Source: Antitrichia curtipendula (Eukaryota > Streptophyta > Bryopsida > Hypnales > Leucodontaceae). From it: 64,000 bases of DNA. The stretch lies in NCBI GenBank assembly GCA_951230915.1, contig OX579640.1:15210981-15274980 (forward strand). The letters are read 5' to 3'. Every line of letters begins with the position of its first letter. The stretch's first letter is position 1. Under the pieces are notes generated by a model. It saw only the letters and a program-made list of their open reading frames with translations, was not told the origin of the DNA and did no database searches. A program made the position numbers and the translations under genes. Shown here piece after piece: positions 48,889 to 60,560 of this stretch.

Positions 48889-51130
48889 CTAATACATATT
48901 CAAATCATTTCGCAGACGTTCGTCATCCAGGTTCTCCATCTGCATTGCCATGTATTCCAGAAGATGCGCTTTAGCCTCTGGTGGAATGATCACTATCTCC
49001 TCTATTTGCACGCCATACACTGTAATCTTGGAACCTATAACATAACTACTTCTCCCTCGACAAGGGACATCTGTCTATAAATATATAGTGGCTTCCTTCT
49101 TGGTCCAGCCCAACATCTCACCAGACGGTTCCCATGTTGACTCCATACAGTTTGGGTACCTCACTCGGTCACTACCTGCTTCATCATGTGCTCCAGGTCT
49201 CATAATAGGCCAATACCACAAGACCTTCATCTTCGAGGCCCACGTCCCCTGACCGAATTCGAGCACCTTCTCTAAAAAAAGATAATCCTCCTCTTACTTC
49301 CGCTAGTTCTACGGTAAGGGCTATGTACTGCCCTACAGCAACGTCAGTCTCTGGATTGAATGGCGGAAATGGATCTTCCTCTGCATCTTATCGTACATCT
49401 GATATAACTACATTCCTTCTGCCTCGAATCCTCCCCCTAGTGACTCTTCGTAATGTTGCTTGTACAGGTCTATCTCTGCGAGGTCCGAAATACCCCCTCC
49501 TCTCAGGATTTGGCATTGTCGCCATAATCCTGTCAACGGCTACACTCTCCGTCGTATTTCCATCCTCATCAGCAACTGCACTTGGAATTGTACATCCTTC
49601 TCCGTCAGGAACAATTCCATCGTCTATGTTCTGGTTGAAGACGTCGTTGGGCCAAAATGGTAAATTACGGACGCCTTCTCTATTTTGTTGTGGAAATTCC
49701 TCCAAATACTCCTTGAACTGTTCTGTTTTGTCTACCACTTCCATGTTCCTGATTGGGTTGAAGCCTTTGTCTATCATCTTCTTCTTGTATGCAATGAACT
49801 CGTCCAATGCTTTCAATTCCCTCTTATCAGTTGCAAAAACTTGCGCGAAGTCCGGTTTCCCTACTACACTAGGCAATGAATTCAGACACAAATGTCCTCT
49901 CGCTGGGCCCCACTCATCTGTGCAAAAATGCTTATGTTGCACACAGACCAACCCATTCTCCACGTAAAACCTCATATGGTGTGGAAATATAATGCCAGTC
50001 AATGATTCCCCTCCTCGTAGTAAATGAGGTGTGATAAATGTCTTCTAGTCGCGAACGTGCTCAAGCTTGCGAGCACTCACAAAAGCCTCTGTGTACGATG
50101 TTCCCTTTTCCACCAGCTGCAACATCTCTGTCAAAGTGTCTATGTCCCTCCTCTTCAGTACGTTTGAAATCACATTGAACCTCTGATCGATGTCCTTATG
50201 TGTGTGGCCCACTATCAAAAAACAAAGATGCACTTCCTTGAAGAAACCAAGCCCAACTAGTGCAGCACACTTAGCAAACATGTACGCGTTCTTGTTCTCC
50301 CTCGTGGTGTTATCCGCTTGAATCCTCAATGTCGGTGGCAATGACCCCTTCCTTTGCTTCATGTCGCATGTGACGTTCATCACCGACATTACGACTTGAT
50401 TGCTATCATACTTGTAGTGAGCATCTATCCATACGTCCGCATACAAGCCGATACCATGTACAAGTACACCACACAAATGAGTCTTCACAAATCGAGATTC
50501 AATGTTCTTCACAATCTGCTTCATCTTCGGTATCATGGTCGTATTCTAATCCATACCATCAACAATCAAACACATGAAAAAGTCCGGAGTGATCATCGCG
50601 GACCTCTTGAACAACCAATAATCTCGCCTCTCTTCCATCTGATATCGAATGTGCAGCACGTACAGCTCTTTTATCTTCACCTTTGCTATATCATTTGTCG
50701 TGGATTCCATCCCACACTTATACTCCCAACAATGATAACACTTCGAAAATCGGGAGAAAGGTGGAATTTGCACATGCGGGAATTCCTTCCGCCAAAGCCG
50801 ACGGAACGAGCTCATTGACAACTCCGACCCGTTCACTAGTTTCTTCACTTCTTCGTTCACATACTGAAAAACATCCAACTTGCTTGTATTCATTGGCAAC
50901 AAAATCAGATATAGCACCGCATTGTCCATTTTCCTACGAATCGATCGAACCTCTTTCGAACCGATGAAGCACACAAATGGCCCGGGTGCAACTCGACCTG
51001 TCCGACCAGAAATTGGTTCGATAGTTCAGTCGCTTTCCCAAGTGTGGGAGCCGCGCATCCGGATTCTTGTTGAGCACCCCAGAGTCGCCGAAATTGCGAT
51101 GGATTCGACCGTCTACGCAGACGCTAATTA
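48889..51130 (-). pseudogene. Decayed transposase-like gene (DUF7869-type)
   Basis: From memory the core resembles DUF7869-type proteins, transposon-like genes common in bryophytes. One minus-strand frame runs from about 51025 to 49300 and holds DGMD, LRIQADNTTRENKN and FLIVGHTHKDIDQRF, the hallmark blocks. It is broken by in-frame TAG at 50546-50548 (where the family has Gln after DGMD), TAG at 50045-50047 and TAA at 49388-49390, with matching protein on both sides of each. A one-base shift near 49295 moves the frame to the VLEFGQGTW segment, which meets TAG at 49075-49077 and continues to a final TAG at 48889. Another shift near 51015 leads to a CVDGRIHRNFG segment. The N-terminal part seems missing. 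An intron at the 49295 shift is an alternative. Confidence 0.7.
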
Positions 51131-53556
51131 GTTTTTGTTCTGCTCTATGCAGAAGCTGTCGATAGAAAGTGCAGATCTTGCATACGAGAGCGCGGACTAT
51201 CTTGACATTTCCTGAATCCTCTCGATCAAAGGAAGAGAAGGCACTGCAGTAGCATTAGGGTTTTGTAATTGTCATGTTGAGATTTCATCCACACCTGGTC
51301 CATTCCGATATATTTCCATCCAAACAATGGCAAACATTAATAGAATTCATCTGAGTCTTCATTCAATGAAGTTCATGTACGTCGTGATGAAATTAATTTC
51401 CTCCCACTTGTAATTCATTGAAATTCATCCAGGTCGTGATCCAATTATTTTCATCCAAATCGTTTTGCAATTAACCCATAAATGTTTTTGACTATGTTTT
51501 CACCAAAAACGCTCCAAAACTGCCAATTCTAATACTAGTGCCAAATTTTAGAAAAAAAGCATTTTTGGACACATATAACCGTAGGATCTTGTAGTAAATT
51601 TGTTTTAAAAGATGTTGAAAAAATGTCAGAATTTTCCACCATGTGGATTACCAGATAATAGCGTTTGAATTGACAAAAATCCTTTCTTTGTCCCTGCGAA
51701 AAAACGGGCAGCTGCCCTTCACAAGGTCACATTTGTATGAAAAAATGTCCAAAATGGTGGTTACTCTTTGGATTTATTTTTGAAGACAAGTTGGCTACAT
51801 GTTTTAAAAATTTCAGATCATTTGGAATTGTACAACATATAGGAAAAAAATAGTAAGTATGAAGAGGTAGAGAATGATTCAAAACACTAAATTGTGAAGA
51901 ATTTCTTTATGGAATTGAAAAATGTCAATCTCAACGGTTGTAATGTTGTAATAACCAATGTATACCCAATGTTTTTATTTTTTTTCAAAAGTATCGAAAA
52001 TTGAGTTAGATAAAGGACTTCAAAGTTTATTTTAGAGTTGAGATTCCATAAGTATCCTTAAACTAAGAATCCTCATAACTTTTGACTCGTAGATCTGAAT
52101 GGAATGATTCAAAGCTTTTCGTGTACATATAAATTTAAAGAATCAATTTCAAATTTTTATTTTCTTAAAAAGTGATTTTTAAAGAATTTTTTTTGCTGCC
52201 TATGCTGCACGCGAAAGACTGAAAATGACATATCATGCAATAACTTCTTAACCATGTAGTCAAAAGTTCTGAAAATTGTTGGGCCTTAAAGCTACTCCTT
52301 GGGCACGTGTTGTATGAAAATTTCAAAGAAAAAAAATACAAATTCCATTCGTAGTGAGCTGTCCAAAATTGCTATATTGCTAAAAAACACACTTTGGTCC
52401 TTTAGGGGTTAAATTCATCCAACTCATAATTCAATCAAATTCATTGAACTTGTAGTTCAATGAATTAATCTAGCTCATAAGTGAATGGAAACTGCCATTT
52501 GTAGTACAAGTACCTTATTTTTGAATGAAATCTTTTATTGATGCATGTACCTTTAAGATTTTGTATAACATTACAGTTTGTGAATACTTGATTAGAATTT
52601 CAGACTTTTTCAAAGTGTGCATTGCAAGATATAAGCAGTCAAATTCTTTGAAGTCTTTTTTATGGCGCTGCTCAGAAAACAGGCAATGGCATATCTCAAG
52701 CTCTTTTTTGTTTTCAAAAATGTCCAAAATGCTGCTGCTTTTTTCGATTATTATTCTGACAAAAAAGTAGGCTACAGCCGTATAAATTGTAATATCATCT
52801 GCAGAACAAATACTTAAAAAACATTGAACAGAAAAATAAGAAATAGATTAAAATTTAAAGCTTTTTTTAATTCAATTATAAAAGAGAAAAATGCCAAGCC
52901 CAAATGCCGCAGTATTGGATTAGACAATGTACATTCTTGATTTTATTTATTTTTGGAAACACTTAAAATAGAGTAAGATAATGGACTTCAAAGTCTATTT
53001 TAGAGTGTAAAATTCCTAACTGCCTAGAATCAATAATTTCTCATACCTGTAGAGTAGTTGTTGAAAATGGAATTATTTGAACTAGTGCGTGTTGTTATAA
53101 ATCTTATAAACGAATTTAAGTTGTTGTTTATGCAGAAAAAAAATGTAGATGTGCACAGATTGCCCGATTTGAAAAACAAACTACGAAGTAGCCCTTAACA
53201 AAAGACTCATATTTCCAGATGTCATGAAATTCAGTCCATTTGAAAGATATTCCTCCGTTTCCATCTTGTTGAAGAATTTGAGCCTAAAATACGCAAATCG
53301 CAGAAAAAAAGTACTTGCCCAAAATTAAGGCAAAAATGAATAGATTATTTGGGTGGAGGGAGTAATTTTAGAAGATTGTAAAAGAAGTGTTTTCTGCCGA
53401 AATTTCTTTCTTTATTATATGTTCAAATCTTCAACATAATTCATTGAATATGCAATATGTGTAGTGTATAAAAAATGAAATACATACATTCAAAGCTTTT
53501 TAAATGTATTAAAGAACGGCCGTAAACAAAAAGATTTTTTCATTGTGAAAAAATAT
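51131..53556. other. AT-rich repeats, no gene; possible family A copy 3
   Basis: Direct repeats of AATTCATTGAA and TCATCCA motifs occur near 51290-51470 and again at 52410-52490. The stretch at about 51540-52410 shares ordered boxes with the repeats at 5790 and 17120, but is more diverged. No coding sequence was recognised. Confidence 0.45.
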
Positions 53557-53662
53557 GCACACTCAATGATACATTTTTTTTTTGATTCCGGGACTTTCCC
53601 AACTTAATGATAAATTTTTTTGGAAACTAGTTTCTTCTTTAGTATTGTATCATTGGGTGTGC
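53557..53662. repeat. 106-bp foldback unit 1 of a tandem array
   Basis: Ends are imperfect inverted repeats, GCACACTCAATGATAC at the left and GTATCATTGGGTGTGC at the right. Two further units (55961-56065 and 56075-56181) have the same ends and interior (GACTTTCCCAACTTAATGATAAA). Unit 1 is separated from unit 2 by the CACTA insertion. Confidence 0.85.
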
Positions 53663-53996
53663 AAACACTACAACAAAACCAGTGTTTTATGACTGCAAAA
53701 TATGACTGCAATGAGTCGTAAAATTGAAAAATATGACTGGCCACAGAAATCACTGTAGATGACTGCAACATGACTGACATGAGTCATTACCGACGAGTCG
53801 CTTCGGACATCAGTCATATTGGCAGTCATATTTTTTGGAGGGTATAATTATCCATAATTAGCCGTATTTTTTGCCAACAAGGCGTATATTTTGACTATCT
53901 TTGAGGGCTTGACTTTTTTTTGAGTTGCCCGGGCAAACAAAAATAAATCCTATGTGGCATGTGACTTTATGTAATAATTTTTTGGTTGACGTGGAA

Positions 53997-54375
53997 TATG
54001 ACTGCGACCAGTCATATTTTGGCTGACATGGAATATGACTGCGGTCAGTCATATTTTGGCTAATGTGGCATATGACTGCGATCAGTCATATTTTGACCTG
54101 ACGTGGAATATGACTGCGGTTAATCATATTTTGGGTAATGTGGCATACAACTGCGGTCAGTCATATTTTGGTTGATGTGGAATATGATTGCGGTTAGTCA
54201 TATTTTGGGTAATGTGGCATATGACTTTGTACAGTTATATTTTTCATAGATGTGGAATATGACTCTTGTTAGTCATATTTTTGAATGATGTGGAATATGA
54301 CTCTTGTGAGTCATATTTTACTAATGTGAAATATGACTCTTATGAGTCATATTTTGGTTGATGTGGTAGTTCATA
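53997..54375. repeat. Subterminal TATGACTG / CAGTCATA palindromic array
   Basis: About nine units of 36-45 bp, each with ATATGACTGC, a short spacer, then AGTCATATTTTGG and an ATGTGG link. Each unit is a small palindrome. Subterminal repeats in CACTA elements are the binding sites of the transposase-associated protein; the inward-facing palindromic form here fits that role. Confidence 0.8.
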
Positions 54376-54734
54376 TGGATGTCATTGGTAGTTTATAACT
54401 AATTGCAGTCATATTTTGAAAAATACAAAGTTGTATTTTGGAAAAGACTTTATGTAGTTAAAAATGAATATATATGATTTTAGAGATATACAAGAGATAA
54501 TCATATTGGAAAGGGAGAATGTAAGAAGGAAAGCAACTCTCTTCATTGACATTTATTAGTCACCAATATAAAACATATATACCACAATAAATCATTCCAC
54601 AAAATTTAATAAGGCCTATATTTCTTACAATAATGTGAAGATGGCTCTATTGGGTTGCAAGTAGCCTCCAATGACTTTGTTTCAACTTTTGGTGCCTGTA
54701 TAAACAATTAAAGAAATAGGAGGTTAATTTTTAG

Positions 54735-55450
54735 TGAATGAACAACAAAGCTCAACTTTCAAAGGCTTACAACAACACAAAATATATAGCTCAAGTTTAA
54801 GGTAGAAGAAATAAGAATGGTGATGGAGAAAACAAGAAGAAAAATAAACAAGTACTAAGAGAAAACAACAAGCAAGAATTAAAATGCAACAAGAAACAAG
54901 AACTAAGACACAATAAGAAATAAGAAGCAACAACTAGGACACAACAAGAAACAAGAAGCAACAACTAAAATACAACAAGAAACAAGAAGCAATAATTAAG
55001 ACACAACAAGAAACAAGAAGTAACAACTAAGACACAACAAGAAACAAGAAGTAACAACTAAGACACAACAAGAAACAAGAGTTAAGATGCAACAAAAAGA
55101 ATCAAGAAGCAACAACTAAGACACAACAAGAAACAAGAGTTAAGATGCAACAAAAAGAATCAAGAAGCAACAACTAAGACACAACAAGAAACAAAAGTTA
55201 AGATGCAACAAAAAGAAATAAGAAGCAAGAATTGAAAAGTAACAAGAAGAAACAAAAAACAAGAACTAAGAAGAAGAAAGACTTAAAATGTTAGAGAAAG
55301 AAAGAGTTTAGATGCAATAACAAGAAATTAGAAGCATGATTAAAACTAAGAAGCAACAAGAAAGAAGAATTAAGATGCAACAAAAGACAACAACTAAGAA
55401 GCAAAAAATAAGAAGCAATAACAAGTATGAACTAAGAGACAATAAAAGGC
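54735..55450. repeat. Purine-rich minisatellite inside CACTA 1
   Basis: A long array of ACAACAAGAAACAAGAAGC and AACTAAGACACAACAAG variants with periods near 30-60 bp. The plus strand is almost all A, G and C with few T. Long frames on the minus strand (for example 54724-54933, poly-Leu/Cys) are by-products of this composition and not genes. Confidence 0.85.
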
Positions 55451-55473
55451 AAGGAAGAAGGGCCCAAAGAAAT

Positions 55474-55600
55474 GGCGGCTAGGGTTTCAAAACCCTAAAA
55501 GGTGGTGGCTAGGGTTTCTAAATCCTAAAAAAGTGGCGGCTAGGGTTTCAAAACCCTAAAAAAGTGGTGACTAGGTTTTAAAAGCCCTCCAAAATAAGTG
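55474..55600. repeat. Four-unit repeat with telobox palindromes
   Basis: Units of about 34 bp carry GGCGGCTAGGGTTTCAAAAC then CCTAAAAA. Each includes a short palindrome of AGGGTTT and AAACCCT, the plant telobox in both directions. Units diverge toward the right end. It lies inside CACTA 1. Confidence 0.75.
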
Positions 55601-55960
55601 AGTAGGATTTCAAAATCTTAAACAATGGCTTGTCCAATTTTTTTTTGAATTGCCTGTATTTTTCTTAGATTGCCCAAAACAAACAAAATGACACTACCAT
55701 GGAAATATGACTGATAATATAACTTAGCGTTCCCCAAACATGTTCCCTACATTCCCTATGAAGTACTTTGGTGTTTCTAATGGTCGTATGGTGTATACTT
55801 GTGAAGTAGAAGGTCCAAAAATGACTGACAGTCATATTTTGCAGTCATATTTTTCCTCAAGGTGTTGGCCTTCAAGAATATGATTGCAATTAGTCGTTAG
55901 TCATCCTCAGTCATATTTTTGCAGTCATAAAATACACGTTTTCTTGTAGTGAAAGCACTT

Positions 55961-56181
55961 GCACACTCAATGATACATTTTTTTTTTATTCCAGGACTTT
56001 CCCAACTTAATGATAAATTTTTTTGGAAACCAGTTTCTTCTTTGGTATTGTATCATTGGGTGTGCAAAGCACTTGCACACTCAATGATACATTTTTTTTT
56101 TGATTCCGGGACTTTTCCCAACTTAATGATAAATTTTTTTGAAAATTGGTTTCTTCTTTGGTATTGTATCATTGGGTGTGC
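55961..56181. repeat. Foldback units 2 and 3 of the tandem array
   Basis: Units 55961-56065 and 56075-56181 match unit 1 (53557-53662) closely. The join between units 2 and 3, TGTGCAAAGCACTTGCACAC, is the same sequence that is obtained at the unit 1/2 join if the CACTA element and one AAA are left out. Confidence 0.88.
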
Positions 56182-57971
56182 AAAGCAATGAAAAAATCTT
56201 GCAATTATTTTTTTAAAGGTTTTGTAAATACACTGTACAAGAGAAATTTATATGTTTTCCTTGCATAAATTTGTAGTGCTAAAAGTACATCTTGCTTTTC
56301 CTATTGAGTATTGTTAAATCAAAGGTTTAAATATGTGTAAGTAAGTAGCCATTTCTAAATGAATCATAAAATAATTTAAATCCTTATAACAAGTGTTTGA
56401 TTGTGCAGTATGAATGTTATATCCAGAAAATATCTCTGAAATTGCAGTTCTACTACTTCTTGAATGCCCACAATATGGAGCAAAGAATTTATGATTTATG
56501 AAATCTTATCATGTAATTCGTGGGAAAATTTGTGTTGAACATCTGTAGTGCAAATATCGTGTGGTATTAGAAGATTGTGGTTTGTAATTTTTTTTAGTAA
56601 TAATGTTTAAGAAAAGATTAGCGCGAAAGTGAACGATTAGCGCAAAAGTGACATGAGAGAGAAATCATTGCTTGATTTGTATTTTTCTTTCGAATATCTA
56701 TTAATGTTGTTAAAGAACTAGAAGAAGGCCTTTTCTCTTTGAGGCTAATTGATTACTCGTAGAAGTCTTTTATTTCACGAAGTGCAGTGGAACTAACTGA
56801 TTTTATGGAAAAGAACGTTAGTAAAAGCCACATTTTCATGCGTCTTTGTCTTCTTCTTTTGCAATTGAAGGCAAAAGTGTCCATGAAATGTTTATAATGT
56901 GAATTGCAGTAGTTCTTAGAAACTCTCGGAGAGGAGCTTGAAATGTTATGGACGTAAGTGAAATAACAAATATAATTCATATGCAAAAGTTGTTCAATCA
57001 TTCAGTGTATTGTAAGTAGTCATAAAGAATTACAATGATCATACTTTAGCACTAAAGAGTATGAATGCTTGTTGGTGTGTAGGACCTGAATGTTTGTATT
57101 TAAATCTATGTAGAGGATATAGAGAGTTTACAAGACTTTCATGTTGGTTGTCTAGCAACATGTAAAAGAAGAGTATGTACTACATAAGTATCAGAAGAAA
57201 TTGTTAGAACTTATCACCCTCATGTTGCATTTCTTTAAATTATGTGTACAATCTAGTGATTCTTATGAGAGGCATCTTGCATATACAAATTAGCAATTCA
57301 GATATATAGAGTATGGGGTTTGAACTTTCACATAAAAACCTTTAGAAAGAAAGAGAGCATGATGAATGTTATTAATGTTATCAATGTTATCGTGCATGTA
57401 TTAGAAGTTGGAATGGGATGGTGTTGTTTGCATGTTTACAAAGTAGTGGCCACTGTATAAGAATTCCAACAAATTTGTATGATGTTTGTAGTTAAAAATA
57501 CAAGTATATTACTATAAAAAGTGTGCACTTATAAAACATCATTAATAATTGATAGAGTAAAAAAATAATGTAGCCCTCCAAATGTAGATAGATTGTGTTT
57601 TGCAGTTGAACGAATTGGACATTTAAAATAATTACATTGATAAAAATTCATTATGTGCAAGTTGTATGAAGAGCATGCAATGGTTGCTTCAATATGTTGG
57701 ACAAGTACATTTCCAAAACTTCACTGAAGCAAATGAAGGGAAAAAAGAAACAAAAACATTGGATTTGTTTTTGTATTACTCTTTGTGAGGGCTTGAAAAG
57801 TAGCCATGGTCGGGGGGGTTTCATTGTGCTTTGAAAATTATCGAGAACCACTTTTTTATTGTGTACTGTGTGAATGAAAATACAGAGAGGATAGCGGTTT
57901 GTGAAGATAGTGAATTACAGAAGCTCTGCACCAAGTACATGACTATTATATATCACTCGTGAAGTAAGAAA
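56182..57971. other. AT-rich intergenic DNA, no gene seen
   Basis: No convincing gene, RNA or element ends. It forms the upstream flank of the interrupted reading frame that begins at 57972. Confidence 0.45.
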
Positions 57972-60389
57972 ATGGCAGCAGAAGCATTTGGAAGTCCAAT
58001 GGTATTCAATGCGATAGCGACAACATTGATTGCTACTGAGCGAAGGAACGTAGGGGAAAGATTGGCACGTGTGGTACAAGGAAGACTATCCGAAGAAGAA
58101 GATAGTGCACCTGTGGATGGAGAATTCCAAACTGCCAATGGTATGGTTCAACTTCTTGGAGACGAAGGTCGAGTTGTGGGGGTGGGCGTGGTGGATACAA
58201 ATTTCGCATGCGGTGATGAACTTCACCAAGAGAAATTACGTCCTTCTGAGATTGCGGTTCGTGTAACACATCATGTACATGAAACAGAATGGGTTGGTGA
58301 GTTGGTAGGGAAGACTATAGGAGATTGTGTAGATAAAATTATACGATGGTGTCGTGCTTCAGTTCGTTCTGCACATCCCTACGAGGCGAAAATAATGGCA
58401 ACGAATGCAAGGGATGGTCAGAATTTCTCTTTTCCTCCTGTTTCAGCACCACAATTTGATTTTCATGACATAGAAGAGAACCCAACACTATAAGAAAACG
58501 CAAGAAAAAAAAATGTCAAAATTGACATTTTTTTTGACGCGCTGACGTCAACTGTGATGTGCTAAAATATCCGTCAAAATGGACAAGCCAAAAACGCGGC
58601 CATGAACGTGGGCTTGACACCGCGTCAAACCAAAAAACGCGTTTTTTGACGCGCGTCAAACTTGACGTCAAAATTTTAGCATGGGCATGCCATATCAGCG
58701 GATAGCGACACGTAGGATCACTTTTCATCCATGACGTGTCCTCTGACGTGGACTCCTCGGAAATCTGACGTGGACTCGGAAGAAAAGTGACATGGCATGC
58801 CACGTCAGCATACTTTCAAAACATTTAAAATTTTTGACTATGTTTTTTGGAACATCGATTTTGACATCGTTTTTGATGTTTTTTTGGACATCAACTGGAA
58901 CAAATTGTAGCAAAGTGAATTGACAATAATTAATTAAAATTAAAATGAACAAACAAAATTACTGAATTCAATAAGAGAAAAAAAACTTATCCATTTACCT
59001 CAAGATGGCCGAATGAATGAATTACTTCATTGAATGTAAAAATGAAAGGTGGAGAAGATTTATTTATACTAAAATCCATGGTTGTCTAAGGTGTGACAAA
59101 AGATATGGGATAATTTGAACAAGGAACTTGACTTTGGATGTTGTTTTTGACATGCTGACGTTGTATTTGACATTTTCTTGACGTTGTTTTTGACATTTTG
59201 CAAGGATGTTGTTGTTGATGTCATGCTGACGTTGTTTTTGACATTCTGCAATGATGACACTTCTTTTTTACTTATCCCATATAGTTTGTCAATCCTCCTA
59301 CCACCCCATTAGTATAAAGAACTCCTTTTCTTCATCCATTGTGCACATCCATACACTTCTTTTTTTTCAAAATATGCCATGTGGTTGCCTTTTTCTTAAA
59401 TTTTTTTAAATTTGATCAACATTTTAGCATTGACCATATTAATTTCACTAATTCATCCATAGCCAAAAAATTTGTTTGCTGACGTGGCAATCTTTGTTTT
59501 TTTTGACGTCACAAAAAATAGACCTAATGTTATTTTAGACATAACTTTGAGCAACGCATCGGAATTGACATTCATCTGGATGTTGTTTTTTGTAATTGTG
59601 TCACAATGAACGTCACGCAAAAACGCGCATTTTTTCTCGTGTTTTTTGTAAAGAAGTGGACGTAAAAAAAAACGCGTTGACGTCACAAAAAACATCGCGC
59701 ATTAAAGGAAAACGCAGGAAAAAACGCGGTTTTCTTATAGTGCAAGCACTTCCGAATGCACACCACCAAGTCAAGGTGTCAGAAGTATACAAGAAAGAAG
59801 TTCTCCTATGACGCAAGGCTCTGAAGGTAGCACTGCGGATTTCACAAGAGTAGAAGGACTACTTGAGCTTACACCGAGGAGGAGGTATTCAATGGCAAAT
59901 CAAAGGGCAAGGGTCAAAAGTCCACGGGAGAGGGGAAAGTCTGCTAGTCAAAAAGTTACTCTGGACAGTGTTATGTGTGGGAAGGAAAGGGGGGCATGTA
60001 AACGCAATTGTCCGCGTGATGTAGATGCAAAATATGTATTGGACCAACGATATATGGCTTGGAGACAGAAGTACGAAGCACGTGCAACATGGATAATGCA
60101 AATGCTTAATGCCTTCTACACTTGCACAGAGGGTCCGACAAAAGACAAGTACGTGACAAAACTAGATGGCAGGATCGTGTGCAATGCATGCTACGCCGCG
60201 GTGTTGAGTTATTCTCAGAGGCGTTTGAAGCAATTGAAGACAGCACATACTGTATATGGTAGAGTGGCAGTCATTTATGGAAACAGGTGTCAGCACAGGG
60301 AAAGTGCAAAAATGTCCGCAGCTAGGGAAAGCCTCAATGTTTTTTTCAATGAAGCAGGTTGTCAACAGCTTCATGTTTGCATTCTCTGA
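57972..60389 (+). pseudogene. Reading frame split by a CACTA insertion
   Basis: The ATG at 57972 follows an in-frame TGA and has a good AAAATGG context. The frame stops at 58491-58493 with a TAA supplied by the CACTA terminus itself. Leaving out the element and one copy of the CAA duplication, the frame resumes at 59746 and stays open to TGA at 60389, 385 codons in all. The second half contains Cys-rich blocks (MCGKERGACKRNCPRD, VCNACYAAV) followed by TVYGRVAVIYGNRCQH and SAARESLNVFF. These resemble, weakly, the N-terminal part of DUF7869-type transposon proteins, whose C-terminal part is found at 49-51 kb. No C-terminal domain follows here, so the gene was perhaps already truncated. Function unknown. 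Confidence 0.6.
58486..59742. mobile_element. Non-autonomous CACTA transposon 2
   Basis: Starts CACTATAAGAAAACGC and ends with the complement of CACTATAAGAAAACCGC, flanked by the 3-bp duplication CAA at 58483-58485 and 59743-59745. The interior carries many TGACGTC-like and TTTTTGACATT repeats, including a short tandem series of GACGTTGTTTTTGACATT near 59150-59250, and no transposase. It differs from CACTA 1 in terminal and subterminal sequence, so it belongs to another subfamily. Confidence 0.9.
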
Positions 60390-60463
60390 TCACGTCCTTG
60401 CAATTTATGTTTACCTCATCGAAATAAGACTACCGGACTGAAATTGTTTCCTACGGTTTAGGG

Positions 60464-60524
60464 TGAACAGTATCGGCTATCATACCCCCCGTGCGCGCAG
60501 GGGTATGATAGCCGATACTGTTCA
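60464..60524. repeat. Perfect 25-bp-arm hairpin
   Basis: Arms 60464-60488 and 60500-60524 are exact reverse complements (TGAACAGTATCGGCTATCAT and on), with an 11-base loop CCGTGCGCGCA. It lies 75 bases past the end of the interrupted reading frame. Confidence 0.9.
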
Positions 60525-60560
60525 CTGCAAAGGCAGAATTCAAATTTTTTTGGTCGATTT

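Larger units (their letters stand above)
53666..55951. mobile_element. Non-autonomous CACTA (En/Spm) transposon 1
   Basis: Starts CACTACAACAAAAC and ends in the complement of CACTACAAGAAAACG, the canonical CACTA terminus. The inverted ends extend imperfectly for about 45 bases through TTTTATGACTGCAAAATATG. It is flanked by the 3-bp duplication AAA at 53663-53665 and 55952-55954, the hallmark of the superfamily. The 2286-bp element has subterminal TATGACTG repeats but no transposase, so it depends on an enzyme supplied elsewhere. Confidence 0.92.

Noticed and set aside
49323..49967. Plus-strand 214-codon frame
   Set aside because: Antisense of the transposase-like pseudogene, whose minus strand carries the conserved motifs.
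49075..50548. TAG read as a sense codon
   Set aside because: GLOX in the same window ends with TAG at the expected protein end, so TAG is a normal stop here.
53997..54375. Regularly spaced palindromic repeats reminiscent of a CRISPR array
   Set aside because: Units are degenerate, spacers are not unique, no cas genes are present, and they lie inside a plant CACTA element.
54724..54933. Minus-strand Leu/Cys-rich frame that looks like a membrane protein
   Set aside because: Produced by the purine-rich minisatellite inside CACTA 1.
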